A DNA stretch of 64,000 nt. It comes from DAOUKH01 sp965261455. GTDB taxonomy: Bacteria > Chloroflexota > Dehalococcoidia > SHYB01. The notes beneath the pieces are model-generated. The model saw only the letters and a list, made by a program, of their open reading frames with translations, did no database searches and had not been told where the DNA came from. Location: NCBI GenBank assembly GCA_965261455.1, contig OZ253453.1, positions 124,001 to 188,000 of the forward strand, written 5' to 3'. Numbering within the stretch: the first letter of the stretch is position 1; every line of letters starts with the position of its first letter. A program made the translations under genes and the position numbers. Shown here piece by piece: positions 15,734-22,656 of the stretch.

Positions 15734-15991
15734 ATGAGCGAACAGCACGTCCAACGGCTCACCGTCTTCGGCGCCGATTGGTGAAGCTTCTGCAGGATGC
15801 TCGAGAGGTCCCTCGAGCAGGCGTCGATTCCCTACGACCGTAGGGACATCGACAGCGACCCCGCGGCGCGGGCGGAAGTCGAACGTTTGCAAGAGGGCGG
15901 CCGCACCATCCCCACAGTCGTCTACCCCGACGGCGGCTTCGAGGTCAACCCGCCGCTGCCGAGCATTCTGAAACGCCTCGGCCTGCGTTAG
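15734..15991 (+). CDS. glutaredoxin-like selenoprotein with UxxC redox motif (UGA = Sec17)
   Basis: 85 residues read from the ATG at 15734 (AGGAGG 8 bp upstream) through an in-frame UGA at 15782-15784 to TAG at 15991. The N terminus LTVFGADW-U-SFCRMLERSL aligns with the FGADWCxxC active site of small glutaredoxins, so UGA stands exactly at the first redox cysteine. The rest keeps the fold: IPYDRRDIDSDPAA, the cis-Pro loop TIPTVVYPDGG and a final amphipathic helix. A SECIS-type hairpin follows the UGA. It would act as a cytoplasmic thiol/selenol oxidoreductase. Read without recoding, only a 64-residue C-terminal piece would be called. A pseudogene is unlikely given intact frame and hairpin. 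Confidence 0.9.
15782..15819 (+). promoter_or_regulatory. bacterial SECIS element after the UGA codon
   Basis: The UGA at 15782-15784 is followed 13 nt later by a perfect 8-bp stem, TGCTCGAG (15798-15805) and CTCGAGCA (15812-15819), closing the 6-nt loop AGGTCC (15806-15811). The loop begins 21 nt after UGA. The loop is nearly the same as the AGGUCU loop of E. coli fdhF SECIS, whose G and U residues contact SelB. The stem overlaps the codons just after Sec, as in other bacterial SECIS elements. Confidence 0.85.
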
Positions 15992-16006
15992 TGGCTCCGC
16001 CGGCGC

Positions 16007-16720
16007 CTACGACGTCCCCCCAAGGCGCGCCCGCAGGAAGTCCAGCGTCAGCGCCCACGACTCCTCCGCCACGGTCGGGTGGAAGCGGTCGGGGTTGCTG
16101 AAGTTCATGTAGCCGTGGTCCGCGTCGGCGAAGGCGCGGAAGTCGTGCTCCTTGCCCAGACGGGTCAGCTCCGCGTCGAGACGGTGCATCATCTCCGGCG
16201 AGGGGTTGCCGTCCTTGCCGCCGAAGAAGGCCAGCACCGGGCAAGCGATGCCGCCGAGCCGGTCGATGACCGTCGGGCCGTCGCCCCACGCCAAGTCCAT
16301 GTGACCGCCATAGAACGGGACCGCGGCGCGAAACGCCGGGTTGGCCGTCGCCGCTAGGAAGGTGATCCGCCCGCCCATGCAGAAGCCGATGATGCCGAGG
16401 TCGTCGGTGACGTCGCTCCGCCCTTGAAGGTATTCGACGCAAGCACCGATGTCGGCGATCACCTCGTCGTCGAGGAGCCGCGCCATCCGCTCCAGCCCCG
16501 TTTCGTCCGAGGCGAGGTCTTGGCGGTGATAGACCTGCGGCGCGATGGCCGCGTAGCCCTCGCCCGCGAGCCGTCGCGCCATCTCCTCGGTGAAGGCGTC
16601 GAGCCCCGGTGCGTGCATGATGACGACGATGCCGGGATGCGGTCCCGCGCCGTCGGGGTCGGCGACGAAGGCGTCCATTCCCAGCCCCGCCACGTCGATG
16701 GTCTCTCTCCGCTCAGGCAT
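16007..16720 (-). CDS. dienelactone hydrolase family protein
   Basis: 237 residues from the ATG at 16720 (GGAGG upstream); open frame extends further 5' but overlaps the neighbour. The alpha/beta-hydrolase triad of the dienelactone hydrolase type is visible: nucleophile C114 in GFCMGGR, D170 in FFGGKD and H202 in DADHGYMN. A Cys nucleophile is typical of this family, which opens lactones such as dienelactone in aromatic degradation. It lies at the end of the long minus-strand block. The actual substrate is not known. Confidence 0.9.
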   Translation of the reverse strand: MPERRETIDVAGLGMDAFVADPDGAGPHPGIVVIMHAPGLDAFTEEMARRLAGEGYAAIAPQVYHRQDLASDETGLERMARLLDDEVIADIGACVEYLQGRSDVTDDLGIIGFCMGGRITFLAATANPAFRAAVPFYGGHMDLAWGDGPTVIDRLGGIACPVLAFFGGKDGNPSPEMMHRLDAELTRLGKEHDFRAFADADHGYMNFSNPDRFHPTVAEESWALTLDFLRARLGGTS

Positions 16721-16754
16721 CCCGCGCCTCCTTGATCGTGCGCCTTCGGGCGCG

Positions 16755-17195
16755 CTAACCGGTTCTCCCACAGAACTCCTCGTGGGGAGGGACGTCGCGT
16801 CCGACCACGTAGAGGAAGAAGTAGGTCCCGATGTCGCCCATGTACTTGAAGTTCTTCTTCACGCTCGCCAGCGTTGATTCGAAGTCGCCGTGGCTCTTCA
16901 GGTAGTTCTCAAAGGAGCCGTGCTCCTTCTCCAACTCCAGCATCCGGTTCGCGTTTGCTACGATGGCCTCGATCTTGCGCCGGTTCCGGATGATGCGGGT
17001 GTCCTGCGCCAGGGCGTCGAGCTCGTCGGGGCTCATGTTGGCCACCCAGTCGATGTCGAAGCCGTGGAAGGCGGCGTGCGTGCCCGGCCACTTGCGCTCG
17101 ATCATCTTCCACGACATGCCGCTTTGAAAGATGGCCTGACTCATCATGTCCAGGTAATTGCCCAACTTCGGCTGGGCGGTCTCGTCTCGGGCCAT
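16755..17195 (-). CDS. DNA-3-methyladenine glycosylase I (Tag) family protein
   Basis: 146 residues. The stretch FQSGMSWKMIERKWPGTHAAFHGFDIDWVANM followed by DTRIIRNRRKIEAIVANA is the conserved middle of Tag-family proteins (QAGLSW..IL.KR..F..AF..F and NR.KI.A.I.NA). Tag excises 3-methyladenine from DNA. It is shorter than E. coli Tag (187) and lacks the N-terminal cysteine/histidine zinc residues, so the glycosylase activity may be altered or lost. The tail SVKKNFKYMGDIGTYFFLYVVG ends the protein. Confidence 0.8.
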   Translation of the reverse strand: MARDETAQPKLGNYLDMMSQAIFQSGMSWKMIERKWPGTHAAFHGFDIDWVANMSPDELDALAQDTRIIRNRRKIEAIVANANRMLELEKEHGSFENYLKSHGDFESTLASVKKNFKYMGDIGTYFFLYVVGRDVPPHEEFCGRTG

Positions 17196-17268
17196 CGCGT
17201 CCTCCTGTGCGAATGGTAGAGGTTCTTCTAGCTACATGCCGAAGATAAGCAGCTTACTGTAACAGGCG

Positions 17269-17661
17269 CTACTTCGCCGTCTTCTTGCGAGCACTGGACT
17301 TTCGGGGTTTGGGCGCCTTCGGCGGGAGGCCGGAGGCGTAGGCCAGCGACTTGGCGATCCAGTCCTGAAGCTGGGGGTGGTCGTCGAGCATCGCTTCGGG
17401 TGCGACTACGTACTCCCGCATCCTGCGCCCCGCCATCGGCTCGAAGGGCCGTCCGCCCTCTGCCAGCAGGGCCTCGCGGTCCCCTTCGGAAAGCCGCAAG
17501 ATCATGTCCGACTGGTGCAGACCGCCCATGAGGTTGCCGTTCACGAAGCAAGAGGGATAGCCGAACATCTTGCGCCGCTCCACCTCCGGCGGACCGGGCA
17601 TGACCACCTCGAACGTATCGATCAGCGACTGCGGCGACTTCCGCCACTTCGACTCAGCCAT
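17269..17661 (-). CDS. TfoX N-terminal domain family protein
   Basis: 130 residues. ERRKMFGYPSCFVNGNLMGGLHQSDMILRLSEGDREALL and FEPMAGRRMREYVVAP match the TfoX/Sxy N-terminal domain (MFGG...F..G..F..I...L.LR). In gamma-proteobacteria Sxy works with CRP in competence; the isolated domain in other phyla has no proven role. A lysine-rich C-terminal tail (PKAPKPRKSSARKKTAK) suggests nucleic-acid contact. Single gene between the glycosylase and the LeuC-like gene. Confidence 0.82.
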   Translation of the reverse strand: MAESKWRKSPQSLIDTFEVVMPGPPEVERRKMFGYPSCFVNGNLMGGLHQSDMILRLSEGDREALLAEGGRPFEPMAGRRMREYVVAPEAMLDDHPQLQDWIAKSLAYASGLPPKAPKPRKSSARKKTAK

Positions 17662-17777
17662 GCGCTCTTTTCTTCTCCGTCGGCGTCGGGCTAGAGCGTA
17701 CCATACCGCCTTGCCCGCAATCGGCCGTCGAGCGCAGCAGGCCGATCATCGTCGGCCGCTAGGCGTCGTGTGCCCGC

Positions 17778-19181
17778 CTAGGCCCAGTCGCGGATGTCGA
17801 CGAAATGCCCCGCGATGGCGGCGGCGGCGGCCATGGCGGGGCTCACCAGATGGGTGCGCCCGCCGCGTCCCTGGCGGCCTTCGAAGTTGCGGTTGGTGGT
17901 CGAGGCGCAGCGCTCGCCGGGCGCCAGCATGTCGCCGTTCATGGCCACGCACATCGAGCAACCCGCATTGCGCCACTCGAACCCAGCGTCGATGAACACC
18001 CGGTCGAGCCCTTCGGCCTCCGCCTGCCGCTTCACCATCGTCGAGCCGGGGACAACCATCGCCTGCACCGACGGCGCGATGCGTCGGCCCCGCGCCACCT
18101 CCGCTGCGGCGCGCAGGTCTTCGATGCGGCCGTTGGTGCAGGAGCCGATAAAGGCCCGGTCGATGGCGAGCTCCCGGATCGGCTCGCCGCCTTCGAGGCC
18201 CATGTAGGTCAGCGCGGCGCGCGCCGCCTTGCGCTCGGCCTCTGACGGCAGGCTGTCGGCAGTGGGGACGTTGCCGGTCACCGGCGTCGACATGCCGGGG
18301 TTCGTGCCCCAGGTAACATAAGGCGCCAGCGCCGAGGCGTCGATCTCGACGGTACGGTCGAAGAGCGCGCCCTCGTCGCTGGGAAGCTCGCGCCACCGCT
18401 CGACGGCGTTGGCGAAGTCGCGGCCCTGGGGAGCGCGCGGCCTGCCTTCCAGATAGGCGAACGTGGTCTCGTCGGGGGCGATCATCCCGGCGCGCGCGCC
18501 GGCCTCGATCGACATGTTGCACACGGTCATGCGGCCCTCCATGGAGAGGCCGCGAATCGCCGCGCCGCAGTACTCGATCACGTGGCCCGTCGCGCCGTCG
18601 ATGCCGATCTCGCCGATGATGGCGAGGATGAGGTCTTTCGGCGTGACGCCGCGCCCCAGTGCGCCCTCGACGCGAACTTGCATCACCGGCGACGGTGTTT
18701 GCGGGATGGACTGGAGGGCGAGAACGTGCTCGACCTGCGACGAGCCGATGCCGAAGGCGAGAGCGCCGAAGGCCCCGTGCGTGGAGGTGTGGCTGTCGCC
18801 GCAGACGATTACCATGCCAGGCTGGGTGTAGCCCTGCTCGGGGCCGATGACGTGGACGATGCCCTGGCCTGGGCTATCGAGCCCATGGAACTCGACGCCG
18901 AACTCGGCGGAGTTGCGCTCCATCGCCTCGATCTGGGCCCGCGCCATGTCGTCGGTGATGGGGAGCGCGCGGTCGGTGGTGGGGACGTTGTGGTCCACCG
19001 TCGCGACGGTGAGCTCGGGACGCCGCACCCGCCGGCCCGCCTCGCGCAGCGCGTCGAACTCGTGGGGGTGCAGCTCGTGGATGAGATGCAGGTCGACGTA
19101 CAGGAGGTCGGGCTTGCCCGGCTCGGAATGCGCCACGTGCGCATCCCAGATCTTCCGGTACATGGTGCGCGGGCCGGACAT
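17778..19181 (-). CDS. leuC: 3-isopropylmalate dehydratase large-subunit (LeuC) family aconitase
   Basis: 467 residues, full length for LeuC. The 4Fe-4S ligands are present: C348 (FIGSCTNGR), C408 and C411 (NAGCSMCVAMNGD); CGDSHTSTHGAFGALAFGIG (128-147) is the other hallmark. LeuC with LeuD isomerises isopropylmalate in leucine synthesis. No leuD lies next to it; its neighbour 26 bp upstream is a PrpB-like lyase. So it could instead work on a related hydroxy-acid, as LeuC/D-like dimethylmalate dehydratase does. Start ATG at 19181 or 19163; no clear Shine-Dalgarno. Confidence 0.88.
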   Translation of the reverse strand: MSGPRTMYRKIWDAHVAHSEPGKPDLLYVDLHLIHELHPHEFDALREAGRRVRRPELTVATVDHNVPTTDRALPITDDMARAQIEAMERNSAEFGVEFHGLDSPGQGIVHVIGPEQGYTQPGMVIVCGDSHTSTHGAFGALAFGIGSSQVEHVLALQSIPQTPSPVMQVRVEGALGRGVTPKDLILAIIGEIGIDGATGHVIEYCGAAIRGLSMEGRMTVCNMSIEAGARAGMIAPDETTFAYLEGRPRAPQGRDFANAVERWRELPSDEGALFDRTVEIDASALAPYVTWGTNPGMSTPVTGNVPTADSLPSEAERKAARAALTYMGLEGGEPIRELAIDRAFIGSCTNGRIEDLRAAAEVARGRRIAPSVQAMVVPGSTMVKRQAEAEGLDRVFIDAGFEWRNAGCSMCVAMNGDMLAPGERCASTTNRNFEGRQGRGGRTHLVSPAMAAAAAIAGHFVDIRDWA

Positions 19182-19207
19182 GGTAGGTGTGGTTGCCCCG
19201 GCGGCGC

Positions 19208-20068
19208 TTAGGAGTACTTCGCGTCTTGGGCGAGCATGTCGGTGAGCCCCACCAGCTCTAAGGCGTCGTGCAGCGTCACCATGCGGGCGTCGGCCCCGTG
19301 GGTCGCGCCCGTGGCCTTGAGCTCGGCGAGGGTGATCTCGATGGCCTTGATCGTGCTGAGCATGGCGGAGGCGGGGAAGATCACGATCTTGTACCCGATC
19401 TCCTCCAACTCGGACGCCGTCAGCAGCGGTGACTTGCCCGACTCCACGTAGTTGTAGAGGAGCGGCGCATCGAAGCTGGCCGCGGCGCGTTCGACGTCCT
19501 CGCGCGAGCGCAGCGCCTCGACGAACAGCACGTCGGCGCCGGCCTCGACGAAGGCGCGTCCCCGCTCAATGGTGTCCTCCCACCCGGTGACGGCAAGTGC
19601 GTCGGTCCGCGCGATGATGGTGAAGTCGGGATCGGTGCGGGCGTCGACGGCGGCGCGGATCTTCCGCACCATGTCATCCGTCGACACGACTTCCTTGTTG
19701 TCGAGGTGCCCGCAACGCTTCGGCGACACCTGGTCTTCCAGGTGGATGGCCGCCGCGCCGGTGCGTTCGTACTCGCGGATGACACGCTGCACGTTGAGCA
19801 CGCCGCCGTAGCCGGTGTCGGCGTCCGATATCAGGGGAATATCGACGGTGCCGGCGATGGCCGCGGCGTTGCGCGTCATGTCGTCCGCCGTGGCGAGGCC
19901 GAGATCGGGAGCGCCCAGCCGCGCGATCGACGTGCCCGCGCCGGTCATGTAGACCGCGTCGAACCCGGCCTTCTCGATCAGCGCCGCGCTCATGCAGTCG
20001 TAGGCCCCTGGCGCGACGATGATGCCGGGCCGTTCTAGGAGTTGTCGGAATCGTGTCGTTGACCGCAT
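19208..20068 (-). CDS. isocitrate lyase / PEP mutase superfamily lyase (PrpB-like)
   Basis: 286 residues, the size of 2-methylisocitrate lyase. IVAPGAYDCMSAALIEKAGFDAVYMTG, DADTGYGG (metal-binding Asp pair) and IHLEDQVSPKRCGH, a variant of the KKCGH active-site loop, define the superfamily. Members cleave 2-methylisocitrate, dimethylmalate, oxaloacetate or C-P substrates. Position directly before the LeuC-like gene suggests consecutive steps on a branched hydroxy-diacid. Start has little Shine-Dalgarno. Part of the minus-strand catabolic block. Confidence 0.88.
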   Translation of the reverse strand: MRSTTRFRQLLERPGIIVAPGAYDCMSAALIEKAGFDAVYMTGAGTSIARLGAPDLGLATADDMTRNAAAIAGTVDIPLISDADTGYGGVLNVQRVIREYERTGAAAIHLEDQVSPKRCGHLDNKEVVSTDDMVRKIRAAVDARTDPDFTIIARTDALAVTGWEDTIERGRAFVEAGADVLFVEALRSREDVERAAASFDAPLLYNYVESGKSPLLTASELEEIGYKIVIFPASAMLSTIKAIEITLAELKATGATHGADARMVTLHDALELVGLTDMLAQDAKYS

Positions 20069-20084
20069 GGCGTGAATGGCACTT

Positions 20085-21692
20085 CTACTGGATGCGCTTC
20101 TCGTGTCCCGCCCACTCGCGGTCGCGAAGGACGAACTTCTGAATCTTGCCCGTCGCCGTCTTGGGAAGTTCGCCGATCTCGACGTACTTCGGCGCTTTGA
20201 AGCGGGCGATCCGGTCCTTGCAGAAGTCGATCAGCTCGTCTTCGGCGACCGAGCCGCCGGGCCGCGTGGTGATGAAGGCCTTGGGGACCTCGCCCCACTT
20301 GTCGTCGGGGACGCCGACCACGCAGACCTCGAGGACGCCGGGGTGTTCCATGATCACCTTCTCGATCTCCTGCGTCGAGATGTTCTCCCCGCCGGAGATG
20401 ATGACGTCCTTGGCGCGGTCCTTCAGTTCGATGTAGCCGTCGGGGTGCCACACCGCCAGGTCGCCGGAGTGGAACCAGCCGCCCTCGAATGCCTTCTTCG
20501 TGGCCTCGGGGTCGTTGTAGTAGCCGGTCATCACGTTGTTCCCGCGCATGATGACCTCGCCCATGGTCTTGGCGTCCTTGGGGATGTCCTGCATCTCCGA
20601 GTCCACCACGCGCAGGCCGGGCTCCGTCATGGCGAAGGAGACGCCCTGCCGGGCCTTTACCACGGCCCGCTCGTCGATGGAGAGATCGGCCCACTCCTCC
20701 TGCTCGGGGCAGATGGTGTGGGGGCCGTAGGTCTCGGTGAGACCGTAGACGTGGTTCAGCGACGCTCCCATCTCCTCCATTGTCTTGATGTGGAGTGGCG
20801 ACGGCGGCGCCCCCGCGGTGGTGAAGGTGACACCGGTGAGGTCCTGCCCCTCGGCGGCGGGCGACGAGTAGAGCGTGGTGAGGACGGTGGGCGCGCAGCA
20901 GAGATGGGTGACGTTCTCCGCCTTGATTAAGCGGAAGACCTCGTCGGGGTCGATCTTACGCAGGCAGACGTGCTTGCCGCCGACGGCGGTGACGCCCCAC
21001 GTGTGGCACCAGCCGTTGCAGTGGAACATTGGCAGCGTCCACAGATAGGAGCTGGTATGGTTGACCCCCGATTCGAGTATCTCCGCAAGGGCGTTCAGAT
21101 AGGCCCCGCGGGAGTGGTATTCGACACCCTTGGGCAGCCCCGTCGTGCCCGACGTGTAGTTGATAGCGATGGTGTCGAACTCGGATTCGAGGTTGACGCG
21201 CTCGGTGTCCGCCGAGCCGCCCTCGACGAACGCCTCGTAGTCCACGCTCTCGATGTCGTCGGCGCGGGGGGCTTCGTCGACCACCTGGACCACGGTCTCG
21301 ATCCCCTTGGCCTGAGGAAGCGCCTCGCGGACGACGGGTGCGAACTCGGAATCGAAGATGAGCGCCTTCGAGCCGGAATGGTCGAGGATGTAGCCAACCT
21401 CGCGGGAGGAGAGGCGGATGTTGATCGCCACGATCGCCGCGCCGATGTACATCGGGCCGAAGTGCGCTTCGAGCATCGGCGGGATGTTGGGCAGGAAGGC
21501 GGCGACCTTGTCGCCCTTGCGGATGCCGGCGTTCTGCAGCGCCCCGGCGAGCTTCTTGGAACGCTCGTACAACTGGGCGTAGGTCAGTGTCTTTTCCTTG
21601 TAGGTCACCGCCGTCTTATTGGGGTACGCGATGGCGCTCCGCTGGATGAACGAGACGGGGCAAAGGTGCTCGTACGATACGCCGTTCTGCAT
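20085..21692 (-). CDS. acyl-CoA synthetase (AMP-forming)
   Basis: 535 residues. The ATG at 21692 follows GAGGAG. Adenylation motifs in order: NYTSGTTGLPKGVEYHSRGA (P-loop), VYGLTETYGPHTICPEQEEW, FHSGDLAVWHPDGYIELKDRAKD and the C-terminal catalytic lysine region KTATGKIQKFVLRDREW. It resembles medium-chain and aryl acyl-CoA ligases that begin with YEHLCPVSFIQRSA. It would activate a carboxylic acid with ATP and CoA, feeding the crotonase and other acyl-CoA enzymes of the same block. Substrate unknown. Confidence 0.92.
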   Translation of the reverse strand: MQNGVSYEHLCPVSFIQRSAIAYPNKTAVTYKEKTLTYAQLYERSKKLAGALQNAGIRKGDKVAAFLPNIPPMLEAHFGPMYIGAAIVAINIRLSSREVGYILDHSGSKALIFDSEFAPVVREALPQAKGIETVVQVVDEAPRADDIESVDYEAFVEGGSADTERVNLESEFDTIAINYTSGTTGLPKGVEYHSRGAYLNALAEILESGVNHTSSYLWTLPMFHCNGWCHTWGVTAVGGKHVCLRKIDPDEVFRLIKAENVTHLCCAPTVLTTLYSSPAAEGQDLTGVTFTTAGAPPSPLHIKTMEEMGASLNHVYGLTETYGPHTICPEQEEWADLSIDERAVVKARQGVSFAMTEPGLRVVDSEMQDIPKDAKTMGEVIMRGNNVMTGYYNDPEATKKAFEGGWFHSGDLAVWHPDGYIELKDRAKDVIISGGENISTQEIEKVIMEHPGVLEVCVVGVPDDKWGEVPKAFITTRPGGSVAEDELIDFCKDRIARFKAPKYVEIGELPKTATGKIQKFVLRDREWAGHEKRIQ

Positions 21693-21786
21693 GGCTACTC
21701 CTCGAACGTGGTCTGGTGCGGCAGTCCTTGCCCGCCGGTCCGTGTACTAGCTTAATCGTGCAATCAAGCGCCGCACGGCCGGGCCG

Positions 21787-22536
21787 CTAAAACTCGCGGA
21801 ACAGCCGCCCGCAGCCGTAGATCTTGTCTTCGATGCCGTTGTCACGCAGCGCCATCCACCACGTGGCGGCGTTGATCGCGATCACCGGCTTGTGGAGCCA
21901 CCGCTCCGCCTCGTCGGCGAGCTCGACCATGCTCAGGTTCGTGCCCACCTGCACCAGCGCGTCGACGCGGTCGGAGTTCACCTCGATCAGCGCCTCACGA
22001 AGCGTCTCCTCCTGCACTTCGGCGATGGCGACGGCCGTCGGACAGCGCAGCCCCTTGAGCGCTTCGACCTCGAAGCCGAGCTCGTTGAAGAAGCGGACGA
22101 CGTTGGTGTCGCCGACGGGCTGGTAGGGCGTGACCACGCCGATGCGCTTGACGTTGAAGTTCCCCAGGATGCGCTCGCAGGCCTCGGCGCCGGTGGCGAC
22201 GTCGCGCCCGCTGAGGTCCTGGATCTGCTTCTTGAAGCGGCGGTTGCCCTCGACGCCTTCCCAGAATGTCTCGGCGCTCATCCCCATCACCATGTAGTCG
22301 GGTTCCAGGGTCACGGCGCGCTCGACGGCGGACCCGATCTCCGCCCGGATGCCCTCCAGCAGGCGCTCGAAGGCATCGTCGGAGTCCAGCGACATGTCGC
22401 GGATGTGGATCCGCGAGCAGTGCGCCGTCACGCCGGGGACGGTCATGCGGTAGAAGTCCGGCTCGACGATGGTGTTGGTGCTGGGCATGAGTACGGCGAA
22501 CTTGCCCCGCCAGCCCAGCGCGTCGCGGTCAGCCAT
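21787..22536 (-). CDS. maleate isomerase / arylmalonate decarboxylase family protein
   Basis: 249 residues from the ATG at 22536 with GGAGGGG upstream. FAVLMPSTNTIVEPDFYRM opens the Asp/Glu racemase superfamily fold typical of maleate cis-trans isomerases; VVTPYQPVGDTNVVRFFNELGFEV and LKGLRCPTAVAI carry one candidate catalytic Cys, and VDALVQVGTNLSMVELADEAE corresponds to the second half. The usual second Cys (CTN) reads GTN here, as in some decarboxylases, so the reaction cannot be fixed. It lies between hydantoinase and acyl-CoA ligase genes. Confidence 0.82.
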   Translation of the reverse strand: MADRDALGWRGKFAVLMPSTNTIVEPDFYRMTVPGVTAHCSRIHIRDMSLDSDDAFERLLEGIRAEIGSAVERAVTLEPDYMVMGMSAETFWEGVEGNRRFKKQIQDLSGRDVATGAEACERILGNFNVKRIGVVTPYQPVGDTNVVRFFNELGFEVEALKGLRCPTAVAIAEVQEETLREALIEVNSDRVDALVQVGTNLSMVELADEAERWLHKPVIAINAATWWMALRDNGIEDKIYGCGRLFREF

Positions 22537-22580
22537 CTTTACCCCTCCGGCCTCTCCCCCTGGGAGAGGCCCCACCTTAA

Positions 22581-22654
22581 ACCTCTCTCCCCCTGGGAGA
22601 GACTGAGAGAGGGCGCGCGCCGCCAGGCGCGCGAGCGCCCCGAAGGGCGCTGCT
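22581..22654. repeat. full copy of the dispersed three-hairpin repeat
   Basis: Three consecutive inverted repeats: CTCCCCC-TGGGAGAG type, then GCGCGCGCC-GCCA-GGCGCGC, then AGCGCCCC-GAA-GGGCGCT, linked by GACTGAGAGAGGG. Nearly the same as the copy at 55564-55633. It lies in the 120-bp gap between the hydantoinase B and maleate-isomerase-like genes. Confidence 0.7.
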
Positions 22655-22656
22655 CC

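Noticed and set aside
15797..15991. Stand-alone 64-codon gene
   Set aside because: It is only the part after the UGA of the selenoprotein; it lacks the N-terminal strand and active site and has no ribosome-binding site of its own.
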